From NCBI RefSeq assembly GCF_019219825.1, contig NZ_JAHUXH010000023.1:62001-126000 (forward strand): 64,000 nucleotides of DNA, read 5' to 3'. Made by a program: the position numbers and the translations under genes. Positions within the stretch are counted from its first letter, which is position 1; each line of letters opens with the position of its first letter. Below are positions 7,383 through 16,629 of the stretch, one piece after another. The notes beneath the pieces were generated by a model. That model saw only the letters and a program-made list of their open reading frames with translations. It did not search any database and was not told the DNA's origin. Source of the DNA: Streptomyces sp. TRM70350. Its GTDB lineage: Bacteria; Actinomycetota; Actinomycetes; Streptomycetales; Streptomycetaceae.

Positions 7383-9998
7383 CTACCTCACCGCCACCCC
7401 CGTCCCCAGCACCCGCCCGTACTGCTCCCGGACCTCCCGATACCGCAGCAGCTCAGCCGCCACCGGATCGAGCACCCGCGCCCGCCCGCACCCGGCCGCC
7501 GCCTCCCGCAGTCGCCGCTCCGCCTCCAGCCCGTACCGCCGGGCCGGGCCCCGCGCCGCCAGCTTGCAGCTCCACTCCACGAGCGGGCCGCCGACAATCC
7601 CGGACACCATCAGCAGCACCGGCACCCCGAGGTTGGGCGACATGACCCCGACGATCTGCCCGACCAGCCACAGCCCGCCCACGACCTGGAGGATCGTCAT
7701 GGAGGCCTGCACCAGCACGGCCACCGGCCACCAGCCCGGCCGCGGCGGCCGCCCCGGCGGCAACCCGGCCCGCGAGGCCAGTTCGTCGAGCGCCTCGGGC
7801 AACCCCTGGGACCCGCGTGCGGCCGCCTCCCGCACTGCCTGCGCCCATGGCGCGGGCAGCCCGGCCGACGCCCGGTCGGCCACCGTACGCACCGCATGCT
7901 CGACCTTCTGCCGCGCGGTGGCCTGTTCGTCCGCCTGCGAGCGCAACGCCAGCCGCCCCGTTGGAGGTTCACTCCGGTCCTGGTACCACCGCCACAGCCG
8001 CAGCCAAGGCGTCCCGCACGCGCGGTTGGCGTTGCGCAGCCAGGCCCGTTCGGCCGCCTCACCGGCGGCGGTGGCGCCCACGGCGTCCGCGAGCCGCGCG
8101 GAGAACTCGTCGCGTGCCTGCTCACTGAGCCCTGTGCGCCGCCGGGTGGCGTAGACGGGCCACAGCCGCGTCGCGGCGGCATCGAGATCGGCGGAGATAC
8201 GGCGGGCCGCCGCACCCCGCTCCGCCACGAACTGGCCGAGCGCCTCCCGCAGCTCCCCGATGCCCTCCCCGGTGAGCGCGGACAGCGCGAGCACGGTCGC
8301 GCCCGGTTCGCCGTACTCCCCCAGGGCGACCCCGTCCTCGTCGAGCAGCCGCCGCAGATCGTCGAGCACCTGGTCGGCCGCCTCCCCGGGGAGCCGGTCG
8401 ACCTGGTTGAGGACGACGAACATGACCTCCGCGTGCCCGGCCATGGGTCGCAGATAGCGCTCATGGAGGACGGCGTCGGCGTACTTCTCCGGATCCACCA
8501 CCCAGATGATCGCGTCCACGAGATCCAGCACCCGCTCGGCCTGTTCGCGATGCTGTACGGCGGCGGAGTCGAGGTCGGGCAGGTCCACCAGGACCAGCCC
8601 ACGCAGCTGCGCCTCCGCCTCCGCGCTCTGCAACGGGCGCCGCCGCAGCCGCCCCGGGATGCCGAGCCGGTCGATGAGGCTGGCCGCGCCGTCACTCCAG
8701 CTGCACGCGATGGGCGCGGCCGTGGTGGGCCGACGTACGCCCGTCTCCGAAATGGCCACTCCGGCGAGCGCGTTGAACAGCTGCGACTTGCCGCTGCCGG
8801 TCGCGCCCGCGATGGCGACGACGGTGTGCTGCCCGGAGAGCTTGCGCCGCGCCGCCGCCTCGTCGAGCACCCGGCCCGCCTCGGCGAGCGTCCTGCTGTC
8901 GAGCCGGGTGCGCGACAGCCCCACCAGCTCACGCAGCGCGTCCAGCCGCGACCGCAACGGGCCGTCGTACGCCAGCGGCATGACCCTGTGCGGGCCACTC
9001 GGCCTGGTCTCCACTACGGCTGCCTGCTCGCCGTCGGTCGCCTCGGTCACCCGGCGCGCGATCAGTCCGTCGTCCCAGGTGTCCTCGGACTCCCTGCGAC
9101 GGGAGGGGACGACGTCCCGGCGGGAGGCGGCACCGCGACGCGAGGGGCCGTCGCGGCGGCGGCCGTCCTCGCGACGGGCGACGCCGTCACGGCGCGAGCC
9201 GTCTCCTACGCGCGCGTGCCCCTCGTTCTGCCCCCACCCGGCACCCCGCCGCTCCCCCGCCCTGGCTGCCCCTGCCCCGGGCTCCCTCGTCCCTGACTCT
9301 CCCGCTTTGCGCAACACCTTCCAGGGAAGCCTAAAGGCGCCACTTCCCCAATCCCCCCTCCGAGGGGAGTCCTTTCTGGTGGCGGAGGCGTCCTTTTCCG
9401 AGTCGCCGTCCCCGCTGGAACCCTTTGATCCGTTTCCGGAATCGGCGCTCTCCTCAGAGGGGCCCTTTTCTGAATCGTCCTCCTCAGGGAAGTCCTTTCC
9501 GGAATCATCCCCATTGGGCATATTTTCGGAATCGCTCCCCACAGGGTCACGATCCGCAGCGTCATCCCCTTCAGAAGTACGCCCCTCAGCAGCACGCCCC
9601 TCAGTGGTACGCCCGTCAAAGTCACCGCCTTCAGCGTCACGCCCCTCGGGGCGCTGGTCCTCGCGCTGGTCCTCGCGCGCGTCCTCGGCGGCTGACTCCT
9701 CCGGCCCGTCGTCCCCTTCTGCCCCTTCTCCCCCTTCTCCCCGTTCAGGTCCTTCAGGCCCCTTCGGCTGAGCCCCTTCTGACCCTCCAGGCCCCTTCGG
9801 CTGAGCCCCTTCTACCCCTCCAGGCCCCTTCGGCTCTTCTGCCCCTTCTGGCCCTCCAGGCCCATTCGACTCTTCGACGCCTGCCCCTGGGGCCCAATCG
9901 GCCCCTTCTGACCCTTCGAGCCCCTCGGGCCCCTCCGGCTTTTCCGGTTGCTCGGGATCGGCGTGTCCCGTGTGGTCCTGGTCAGTGACGGCAGTCAC
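7383..9998 (-). CDS. dynB: dynamin-like GTPase DynB (membrane-anchored)
   Basis: An 871-aa protein in three parts. Residues 1 to about 320 are a disordered, repeat-rich acidic/basic segment (EGPEG, GAQPKGPGG, later RRDG repeats). A dynamin-type GTPase follows with the G1 loop GATGSGKS near 395-402, a LVDLPDLDS G3 motif and a LNQVDRLPG G4 motif. Near the C-terminus two hydrophobic helices (about 770-815) give membrane attachment. In S. venezuelae the paired DynA/DynB stabilise FtsZ rings at sporulation septa; order, topology and the ssbB neighbour support that assignment here. The ATG lies 3 nt after the dynA stop, so they are coupled. The exact start within the low-complexity region is less certain. 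Confidence 0.88.
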   Translation of the reverse strand: MTAVTDQDHTGHADPEQPEKPEGPEGLEGSEGADWAPGAGVEESNGPGGPEGAEEPKGPGGVEGAQPKGPGGSEGAQPKGPEGPERGEGGEGAEGDDGPEESAAEDAREDQREDQRPEGRDAEGGDFDGRTTEGRAAEGRTSEGDDAADRDPVGSDSENMPNGDDSGKDFPEEDDSEKGPSEESADSGNGSKGSSGDGDSEKDASATRKDSPRRGDWGSGAFRLPWKVLRKAGESGTREPGAGAARAGERRGAGWGQNEGHARVGDGSRRDGVARREDGRRRDGPSRRGAASRRDVVPSRRRESEDTWDDGLIARRVTEATDGEQAAVVETRPSGPHRVMPLAYDGPLRSRLDALRELVGLSRTRLDSRTLAEAGRVLDEAAARRKLSGQHTVVAIAGATGSGKSQLFNALAGVAISETGVRRPTTAAPIACSWSDGAASLIDRLGIPGRLRRRPLQSAEAEAQLRGLVLVDLPDLDSAAVQHREQAERVLDLVDAIIWVVDPEKYADAVLHERYLRPMAGHAEVMFVVLNQVDRLPGEAADQVLDDLRRLLDEDGVALGEYGEPGATVLALSALTGEGIGELREALGQFVAERGAAARRISADLDAAATRLWPVYATRRRTGLSEQARDEFSARLADAVGATAAGEAAERAWLRNANRACGTPWLRLWRWYQDRSEPPTGRLALRSQADEQATARQKVEHAVRTVADRASAGLPAPWAQAVREAAARGSQGLPEALDELASRAGLPPGRPPRPGWWPVAVLVQASMTILQVVGGLWLVGQIVGVMSPNLGVPVLLMVSGIVGGPLVEWSCKLAARGPARRYGLEAERRLREAAAGCGRARVLDPVAAELLRYREVREQYGRVLGTGVAVR

Positions 9999-10001
9999 CG
10001 G

Positions 10002-11609
10002 TCACCTCTCCTTCTGCAGTACGGACAACGCGGCGATGAGTTCGGCCTGCGGTTCGGGATGGACATCGAGGGCGTCGAGGGGCGCGAGGCGGCGCTCGCG
10101 TTCGTTGTGCATGACCCGGTTCACGTACTCGGTGAGCAGCCGCCCGCCCCGGTCGCGCAGCCGCAGCGCCCCGTGGGCGCCGATCCGCTCGGCGAGCCCC
10201 TCGCCCGCGGAGCGGGCCCGGCGGCCGCCCAGCAACGCGGTGGCGACCAGAGCGGCGACCACCTCGGGATCGGGCGCGACGCTCCGGTCGAGGCCGCGGA
10301 CCTCGTCCTCGGCGTACTCCTCGACCTCGCGCCGCCACCGCCGTACCGCCATTCCGATCCGGTGCTCGGCGTTCTCCAGGGAGGCGTCTCGGTCCGAGAA
10401 CTCCGGGGCACGCGCCGCCGGTTCGCGGCGCCAGGCCTCGTCGACGCGCTCGTCGGCGGCCGTGACGGCGCACAGCAGGAGCGCGCTGAGGCTCTCCACG
10501 AGGGCGTCGAGGAGTTCGCCGGCGGTGCAGTCGAGGGGAAAGGCCCGCCAGCGCTTGAGGGCGTCCCCGGCGAGCACGGCACCGGACTGCAGGCGCTGTC
10601 TCACGCGCGCGTGCTCACTGTCGTAGGCGAGGTCGACGGCGGAGGTGAGCCGGAGGGCGGCAGCGTACTGGGCGGCGGCGGCGCTGGCCAGTTCGGGCAT
10701 CCGGGACTTGAGCGAGTTGAGGATGCCGTACGCCGTACGGGCCATGGCGTGCTGGCGGGCTGCGGGATCCTGGGTCTGCTGGGCGAGCCAGGTGCGCAGC
10801 GGCGCCACGGCCGTGGCCGGGAGCAGGCCGCCGCCCCAGGCCGACTCGGGAAGCTCGGGCACGGTGAAGCGGGGTACGTCGCCGAGTCCCGCCTTGGTGA
10901 GCAGGGCGGCGTACTGCCGGGAGACCTCGGAGACGACCTGGTGGGGGACCCGGTCGAGGACGGTGATCAGGGTGACGTCGTACTCCTTGGCGGTGCGCAG
11001 CAGGTGCCAGGGGACGGCGTCGGCGTACCGGGCGGCCGTGGTGACCATGACCCAGATGTCGGCGGCGCACATGAGCTCGGCGGCGAGGGTGCGGTTGTCG
11101 GCGACCAGGGAGTCGATGTCGGGTGCGTCGAGGAGGGCAAGGCCGGGCGGCAGGGTCTCGGCGGTCTCGATCCGCAGCACGCGCGCGGGGTTCTCACCCG
11201 GGGGCAGCAGGTCGTCGTCGGGCTGGTTGTGGGGCACCCACACGCGCGTGAGGTCGGGCAGGACGCGCATGCCGCTGAACCAGTGATGATCCTCCGGGTG
11301 GCAGACCAGTACGGGCGTCCGGGTGGTGGGCCGCAGGACGCCGGCCTCGCTCACTCTGCGGCCGACGAGGGAGTTGACGAGGGTTGACTTGCCGGCGCCG
11401 GTGGAGCCCCCCACGACGGCCAGCAAGGGCGCTTCAGGCTCTCTCAGGCGGGGCACCAAGTAGTCGTCGAGCTGGGCGAGAAGTTCGTCGCGGTTGGCAC
11501 GCGCGCGTGGGGCCCCCGCCAGGGGCAGCGGGAAGCGTGCGGCGGCGACGCGGTCGCGCAGGGCGGAAAGTGCGTCGAGCAGCTGAGGCCGTACGTCCAA
11601 GGTCACCAC
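10002..11609 (-). CDS. dynA: dynamin-like GTPase DynA
   Basis: A 535-aa protein without obvious membrane helices. The G1 loop GGSTGAGKST is near residues 70-79, the G3 motif is LLDAPDIDSL and the G4-like segment is ITVLDRVPH, followed by a long helical region typical of bacterial dynamins. It is the first gene of the dynA-dynB pair, and the two products are known to act together at the sporulation septum. I start at the GTG at 11609 (VVTLDVRPQLLDAL); a second GTG at 11606 is possible. The frame is open to 11756, and an ATG about 15 codons upstream (MLQISHK) is an alternative because no strong ribosome site stands before the GTGs. Confidence 0.88.
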   Translation of the reverse strand: MVTLDVRPQLLDALSALRDRVAAARFPLPLAGAPRARANRDELLAQLDDYLVPRLREPEAPLLAVVGGSTGAGKSTLVNSLVGRRVSEAGVLRPTTRTPVLVCHPEDHHWFSGMRVLPDLTRVWVPHNQPDDDLLPPGENPARVLRIETAETLPPGLALLDAPDIDSLVADNRTLAAELMCAADIWVMVTTAARYADAVPWHLLRTAKEYDVTLITVLDRVPHQVVSEVSRQYAALLTKAGLGDVPRFTVPELPESAWGGGLLPATAVAPLRTWLAQQTQDPAARQHAMARTAYGILNSLKSRMPELASAAAAQYAAALRLTSAVDLAYDSEHARVRQRLQSGAVLAGDALKRWRAFPLDCTAGELLDALVESLSALLLCAVTAADERVDEAWRREPAARAPEFSDRDASLENAEHRIGMAVRRWRREVEEYAEDEVRGLDRSVAPDPEVVAALVATALLGGRRARSAGEGLAERIGAHGALRLRDRGGRLLTEYVNRVMHNERERRLAPLDALDVHPEPQAELIAALSVLQKER

Positions 11610-11930
11610 ATGCGAAGAATGCCCAATTTTATGGGATATCTGAAGCATATGGGCATGTCTGCGCGCCGACGGAACACAAGGGACGGAAGGGACGACTGGG
11701 ACACGGGCACAGCCCAGGCATAACGAGTGCACAACACCCGGCGCGTGAGGCGTCAAAAGCGATGCACGATTCGTACCTGCCTGCGATTATCAGGACCGCT
11801 TCACCGAACCTCCACATCGAGCCACGGAGGCGAAGCATCAGGGTCAAGGATCCGGGAGCCCTATCCTTGTCCCCGGCAACGTCACGGATCAGCCCACACC
11901 CGGGCACCCAAGACAGAGGCCACACACCTG

Positions 11931-12006
11931 GCCCCCGTAGCTCAGTGGATAGAGCAGGCGCCTTCTAAGCGCTTGGCCGCAGGTTCGAGTCCTGCCGGGG
12001 GCGCCA
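11931..12006 (+). tRNA. tRNA-Arg (anticodon TCT)
   Basis: A complete cloverleaf. Acceptor GCCCCCG pairs with CGGGGGC, with discriminator G and an encoded CCA end at 12004-12006. The D-arm is GCTC/GAGC. The anticodon stem GGCGC/GCGCT has a G-T closing pair around loop CTTCTAA, and the T-arm is GCAGG-TTCGAGT-CCTGC. Anticodon TCT at 11964-11966 reads AGA, a rare codon in this GC-rich genome. Single gene, no intron. Confidence 0.97.
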
Positions 12007-12274
12007 CTGACCGCCGGTCAGGCTGGCGACGTTCTCGCAGGTCAGACTGAATCTTCCTGGTCTTCCACATTAATCGGATTCTTCGCCTCTGCCTCGACCA
12101 GCCCTCCCGGCAAAAAGCGAGTTCCCGAATGGGCCGACCCGTTTCTACGCATGAAGTGCGGCTGCCCCTGCAGGTGGAGGCGGTTACGCGGGCTTGGGGC
12201 CCGGGTCACCGGCCTCCGTCACGAACGGCGCGGATGCCCGGAGCCGGGCCGTTCCCGGTGCCTCGGTCCAACGG

Positions 12275-12313
12275 GCGCGGCCCCCGGCGGAAGTGTTCCG
12301 ACGGGGGCCGCGC
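12275..12313 (-). terminator. terminator of the M20 hydrolase operon
   Basis: GCGCGGCCCCCG (12275-12286) pairs perfectly with CGGGGGCCGCGC (12302-12313) around a 15-nt loop, 10 bp past the stop of the hydrolase gene. The rest of the 316-bp stretch between tRNA-Arg and the hydrolase shows no gene. Confidence 0.75.
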
Positions 12314-12322
12314 GCGTTCGGG

Positions 12323-13513
12323 TCAGGCCGTGACCAGGTCCTGCGACAGCAGTTGCGGCAGCATCGCCTCGCCGGTGCGGACCACGGCGTCCAGGAGGGC
12401 CTGGGTGCCGAGCACCAGGTGCTCGTCGGCGGTGTGCTCGCGGTTGGAGTGCGAGAAACCACCGGTGGAGGGTACGAAGAGCATCGCGGTGGGCAGCCGG
12501 GTGGAGATCACGGAGGCGTCATGGCCGGCGTAGGAGACCAACGGCTGGCACCGGTCGGTGTGGCGGCGGCACGCCTCCTCCACGATGCCGTGGACGCGCT
12601 CGTCGAAGACGGCCGCGGGCTTGGCGCTGGTGCGCTCCAGGTCGGCGGCGCACACCTCCTCGGTGGCCACCAGGAACAGGAAGTCGGTCAGGGACCGCTC
12701 GATCGCGTCCAGTATCTCGTCCGTTCCGGCGCGTATCTCCAGCTCCACCCGGGCCGCGCCGGGTACGACGTTCGCGGCGGCCGGGTCGAACGAGATGACC
12801 CCGGCGTTGCCGATCGACGCCGGGTCGGCTTCCTGGCAGATCCGCTTCAGCTCAGCGGCGACCCGGGTCACCACGCGACCCGCGTCCTGGCGCAGTTCGA
12901 AGGGGGTGGTTCCGGCGTGGTTGGCCTGGCCGGTGACCGTGACGGTGTAGCGGCGTACGCCGACGATGCCGGTGACGGGGGACAGGTCCAGTCCGGCCCG
13001 CTCCATCCGGGGGCCCTGCTCCACGTGCAGCTCGATGTAGGCGAACAGGTCGTCGACGTGCGGGTCCCGGGTGAGTGCGGTGGACCCGGTCAGCCCGCCC
13101 TTGCTGCCCTCCATGACGCCTTCCTCGTCGAACCAGGCCACCGTTTCGACGTGGTCGGCCATGGGGTGGTCGTGCTCGTGCAGGGTGCGCAGCACCTCCA
13201 TGGCGGCGATGACGCCGTAGGCGCCGTCCAGGTGCCCCGCGGCGGGCACGGTGTCGGAGTGCGAGCCGATCAGCAGCCACGGCCCGGAGGTGTTCAGGCG
13301 ACGGGAGAACACGTTGCCGGTGGTGTCGTAGTAGGAGTGCAGTCCCGTGACGCGCATGGTCTTGTCGATCCAGTCCCGGGCTGCCATGTCGGCGTCGTTC
13401 CCGGCGATCCGGTAGATCGCACCGTCGGCTCCGGCTCCGATCTGCGCGAGGCGGTTGATGTCCTTCAGCAGGCGCTCGCTGTTGATCTGGGTCAGGGGGG
13501 ACGTGGTGGACAC
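12323..13513 (-). CDS. M20-family amidohydrolase (allantoate/N-carbamoyl-amino-acid type)
   Basis: A 396-aa Zn-dependent amidohydrolase of the hydantoinase/carbamoylase branch. Metal-ligand motifs are present: GSHSDTVPAAGHLDGA (His and Asp), WFDEEG (Glu), and ELHVEQGPRMERAG, with a dimerisation insert in between. Members hydrolyse allantoate, ureidoglycolate or N-carbamoyl amino acids; the precise substrate is open. The GTG at 13513 has GGAGAA 8 nt upstream, so the 30 codons upstream in the same frame are excluded. Last gene of a run led by a secreted peptide and an EamA transporter, 61 bp from the transporter. Confidence 0.9.
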   Translation of the reverse strand: MSTTSPLTQINSERLLKDINRLAQIGAGADGAIYRIAGNDADMAARDWIDKTMRVTGLHSYYDTTGNVFSRRLNTSGPWLLIGSHSDTVPAAGHLDGAYGVIAAMEVLRTLHEHDHPMADHVETVAWFDEEGVMEGSKGGLTGSTALTRDPHVDDLFAYIELHVEQGPRMERAGLDLSPVTGIVGVRRYTVTVTGQANHAGTTPFELRQDAGRVVTRVAAELKRICQEADPASIGNAGVISFDPAAANVVPGAARVELEIRAGTDEILDAIERSLTDFLFLVATEEVCAADLERTSAKPAAVFDERVHGIVEEACRRHTDRCQPLVSYAGHDASVISTRLPTAMLFVPSTGGFSHSNREHTADEHLVLGTQALLDAVVRTGEAMLPQLLSQDLVTA

Positions 13514-13574
13514 GAGTGTTCTCCAGGTGAGGTCGTTACCAGGTCGGTGCGGGTGTGTGCCGGGCTGTGGATGT

Positions 13575-14531
13575 TCAGTGCCGTGCGGACGACAGGGCGA
13601 CACCGGCGATGATCAGGCCCATGCAGGCGAACTGCGCCGGGGTCGGGGCTTCGGCGATGGTCAGGAAGGCGAGGGCCGAGACGCAGACGGGCTGGAGGTA
13701 GTAGACGACTCCGGCGCGGGTGGCCCCGATCGTCTCCACCGCCTTGTTCCACACGAAGAACGCCAGCGCGGAGGAGGCGACGCCTATGTAGGCGAGCGCG
13801 GACAGGTTGCCGCCCGTGGGGCTGAAGCCGCCCTGCACCGCCAGCGACACGGCTTGCGCGGGGACGAGCAGGACGAGGCCGACCAGAACCGTCGCGGCCA
13901 GGAACACCACCGCGGGGATCTCCTTCGGCTTGCGCTTGAGCAGCGCGGAGTACCCGGCGAAGGTGCACATGGCGGCGACCATCCACAGGTCACCGACCGC
14001 GAAGTCCAGGCTGAGCAGTGTCGCGACGCTGCCCTTGGCCACCAGTGCCACGACGCCCACCAGGGCGAGCAGCATGCCGAGGACGCGGATGCGGGAGAGA
14101 CGCTCGCCGCCGATCGCGGCGAACACGGCGATCAGCACCGGGGAGGCGGCGGCGATCAGGGCCAGGTTGGTGGCCGAGGTGGTACGCCCGGCGATGTAGA
14201 TGAGCGTGTTGAACAGTGTGATTCCCAACAGGCCCACCACGGTGATGTAACCGGCGTGGGCGCGTATCGCCCGGCGGTGTTGCCACAGGCCCTTCGCGGC
14301 GAAGGGCGCCAGGGCCACGAGGGCGATGGCCCAGCGCCAGAACGCGGTCTGGACCGGGGGGATGTCGTCCGAGAGGGCGCGGGCGATGACGAAGTTCCCG
14401 GACCAGATGAGTGTCGCCACCCCCGCCAGGATCGGGCCGAGCCACACGGCGGCCCGCCTGACCGGGTTCGCCTCCGAGGTGGCGGGGGCGGTCGTGGGGA
14501 GGGATGTCGGTGTGACGCGGGTGGTGGTCAC
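13575..14531 (-). CDS. EamA/DMT-family transporter
   Basis: A 318-aa integral membrane protein with about ten hydrophobic helices in two EamA repeats (LIWSGNFVIARAL in the first, LAYIGVASSALAFFVWNKAV in the second), as in drug/metabolite transporters that export amino acids or small metabolites. I start at the GTG at 14531, which has GAAGGAG 11 nt upstream; the longer frame runs through the peptide gene in another phase. It sits 83 bp after the 54-aa peptide gene and before the amidohydrolase, suggesting one transcript. The cargo is unknown; a carbamoyl or amino acid related to the hydrolase is a guess. Confidence 0.88.
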   Translation of the reverse strand: MTTTRVTPTSLPTTAPATSEANPVRRAAVWLGPILAGVATLIWSGNFVIARALSDDIPPVQTAFWRWAIALVALAPFAAKGLWQHRRAIRAHAGYITVVGLLGITLFNTLIYIAGRTTSATNLALIAAASPVLIAVFAAIGGERLSRIRVLGMLLALVGVVALVAKGSVATLLSLDFAVGDLWMVAAMCTFAGYSALLKRKPKEIPAVVFLAATVLVGLVLLVPAQAVSLAVQGGFSPTGGNLSALAYIGVASSALAFFVWNKAVETIGATRAGVVYYLQPVCVSALAFLTIAEAPTPAQFACMGLIIAGVALSSARH

Positions 14532-14614
14532 GGGGGTTGCTGCTCCTTCGATCGCTGGGCTGGTGTGTCGTGCGGCGGGTACACGGCCGGTGCTGCGGGT
14601 GACCGCTTCGGGCG

Positions 14615-14779
14615 TCAGCTCCATCCCGCGCTGTCCGTGGTGGCGGCGGCCTGGGCCGTGACGGTCGTCCCGTCCGTCAGCGCAGTGTGGCCGTCCTGTG
14701 CGGCTCCGGCGGTACCGGTCAGCACGGCGACGAGCGTCGCGACGGAAGCAGCGGAAAGTGCGACAAACTTGCAGAACAT
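14615..14779 (-). CDS. 54-aa secreted peptide precursor
   Basis: Too short for a 60-aa cut-off but well supported. CAGGAG stands 7 nt before the ATG at 14779. The product begins MFCKFVALSAASVATLVAVL, a clear signal peptide with a TAGAA cleavage region, and ends TTDSAGWS. The mature part would be about 28 residues, acidic/Thr-rich with a single Trp near the C-terminus. An in-frame ATG two codons upstream is too close to the ribosome site. It lies between a TrmB/LuxR-like regulator gene and the EamA transporter gene, all on the minus strand. A signalling role is inferred from context only. Confidence 0.72.
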   Translation of the reverse strand: MFCKFVALSAASVATLVAVLTGTAGAAQDGHTALTDGTTVTAQAAATTDSAGWS

Positions 14780-15110
14780 GGGCATGCTCCTGCACGAGTC
14801 GATGCGGTCGGGGTGCTGCCCGGCCGTCCTCCTCGGAGAGCTCGGCGGCGGGCAGCACCTACGTTGCCGCGCGGTGCGGGCGTCCGGAAGGGATCACCGC
14901 AGGCAGCAAGTGCCCCGGCAGGCTCATGCCTCGGTCGGAGCGGCCACGGGCAGGTGCCGGTCCGCGCGCCGGCCGGAGTCGGGCCGGCCGAGCCCTGGTG
15001 GCGTCTCGTCCGTCAGGCCGGATCGGCGAGCAGCGTCCGGTGCCGTACAGCGACAACGTGTCGAGGCACGGTGCCAGGCGTCAGGAACCGGGCATGGCCG
15101 GCGAGACCCC
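14780..15110. other. 331-bp intergenic region, peptide operon promoter
   Basis: No gene is supported here. It separates the regulator stop from the peptide start and should hold the promoter of the peptide-transporter-hydrolase run. Clustered short dyads occur near 15055-15075 (for example CGTGTCGAGGCACG, imperfect) but none is strong enough to call an operator. Confidence 0.5.
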
Positions 15111-16097
15111 CTAGGACAGCCAGCCGCGCCGTTCGGCGAGCCTCCCCGCCTCGAACCGCGAACGCGCACCCAGGCGTTCCATCAGCGAGGCCATCATCCG
15201 GCGTGCCGTGCGTACCCCGATGCCGAGGTGCCGGGCGGCAACCTCGTCCGTCATGCCCTCGCCGAGCAGCTTGAGCATGTGCCGCTCCTGCGCCGTCACC
15301 CCTCCGGCGTCACGCTCCCGGTCGGCGTCCGTGCCGAACGGAGCCGCCTGCTCCCAAACCGCCGCGTGGAGGGCGGTCAGCGCGGTGATGACTCCGGGAC
15401 CGGAGAACTGCACCGCACCGACCGCGGTGTTGTCCGGGTCCATGGGCAGCAGCGCGGCGACGTCGTCGAACAGCACCATGCGGACCGGCAACACCGGAAC
15501 GGTGCGTACGTGGCCTCCTGACTCGGTGAGCCACTGCGCGTACCGGAAGGTGTCCTGGTCGTTGCGCACGGAGTCCTGGTACAGGGTGCGCATCGCGACC
15601 CCGCGCCGGAGCAGAGCGGCGTCCAGGGGCTTGGATGCCTGCAGTTGGGCGACGGGCTGCGCGCCGCCGGGGTGGAAGGACAGCAGTTGGCGGGTGCAGG
15701 AGTGGGTCAGCCGTTCCAGGCGGTCCTGGACCTGCTCGATCGAGGACAGTTCCTCGTAGCGGTGTTCGCTCCCGCCCACCGCGGCCTGGGCTTCCAGGAT
15801 CTCCAGCGCAGCGGCTTGACCGGCGGCGAACTCCTCCTGCGCTCTGCGGACCTCCTCCTCGCGGCGGGCCAGCAGGATCTGTACGCCGACGTCGAGACTG
15901 ACGGGTCGCAGGATCGACGGGTCGGAGAACTTCGGCCGCAGCAGTTTCAGCTCGGTCAGCCGGTCCAGGGCCGCGCGCACCTCGGCCTCGGACCTGGCCA
16001 GGTGTGCGCCGATCTCGGCGACCGCCCATCCGGGCTGCTCGAGCATGGCGCGGTAGACGGCTTCGGACGTGGCGTCGATCCCCAGCGCGGACAGCAC
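15111..16097 (-). CDS. TrmB-like / LuxR-type HTH transcriptional regulator
   Basis: A 328-aa regulator with two DNA-binding segments. The N-terminal 70 residues form a TrmB-like winged helix (AVYRAMLEQPGWAVAEIGAHL). The middle resembles the PLD-like sensor part of such proteins (GVAMRTLYQDS---YAQWLTESGGHVRT). The C-terminus has a LuxR/GerE helix-turn-helix (LTAQERHMLKLLGEGMTDE-AARHLGI--RTARRMMASL). Start GTG at 16097 with GGGAGA upstream. Streptomyces carry many such orphan regulators lacking a receiver domain. The neighbouring secreted peptide gene makes it a candidate sensor/regulator for that operon; this is inference. Confidence 0.85.
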   Translation of the reverse strand: MLSALGIDATSEAVYRAMLEQPGWAVAEIGAHLARSEAEVRAALDRLTELKLLRPKFSDPSILRPVSLDVGVQILLARREEEVRRAQEEFAAGQAAALEILEAQAAVGGSEHRYEELSSIEQVQDRLERLTHSCTRQLLSFHPGGAQPVAQLQASKPLDAALLRRGVAMRTLYQDSVRNDQDTFRYAQWLTESGGHVRTVPVLPVRMVLFDDVAALLPMDPDNTAVGAVQFSGPGVITALTALHAAVWEQAAPFGTDADRERDAGGVTAQERHMLKLLGEGMTDEVAARHLGIGVRTARRMMASLMERLGARSRFEAGRLAERRGWLS

Positions 16098-16227
16098 AGT
16101 TTCTCCCGTTGCTGAAACATGGCGCGCCCAGCGTTGATCTTTTCATACCCGGCAGTTAGCTGCCCAGCCGGTTCCTGCCATGCGAGATCACTCCTGCGGG
16201 GAGCACGGCGCAGACAGGCTGGCCTGC

Positions 16228-16485
16228 ATGCGCATACCTGTTGTGACCATCGCCGACGAACGCCGTGCCGCACGTCCTCCGCATGCCCTCGCGGACATCC
16301 TGTGGGCGCTGGCCCGTCCCGGGGACGGTATCGAGCACATCCACGTCGCTCCCGACGTGGGCAGCGCGGTGATCACGTATTTCCTCCGCGCCGGGGACGA
16401 CCGGTCGGCAATCGCCACGGCCAGGCAGGTCACGGACCGGGCGATCAGCCATGCCCCCGCCCTCCACGGCTGGTGCCGCCTGTGA
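16228..16485 (+). CDS. small hypothetical protein, 85 aa
   Basis: MRIPVVTIADERRAARPPHA opens a Streptomyces-like small soluble protein ending HAPALHGWCRL. Composition and codon third positions look coding, and no known domain is recognised. It is divergent from the TrmB/LuxR-like regulator, 130 bp away, so they may share a promoter region. The start is uncertain: the ATG at 16228 lacks a good ribosome site, and an in-frame ATG at 16180 is possible. After its stop the strand runs antisense into the QueD gene. Confidence 0.55.
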   Translation: MRIPVVTIADERRAARPPHALADILWALARPGDGIEHIHVAPDVGSAVITYFLRAGDDRSAIATARQVTDRAISHAPALHGWCRL

Positions 16486-16629
16486 CCCCCACCTGCCCGC
16501 ACGTGGGACGGCATCACCACCACAACATCCACAGCCTCGCGGTCCGTCGTCGACTGGGGAGCCATTCTTGTGTCCCTCGCCGTCGGCGGGCTTGCCCGAT
16601 GGGCCTGCGAGGCGCAGGTCAGCGACCCC

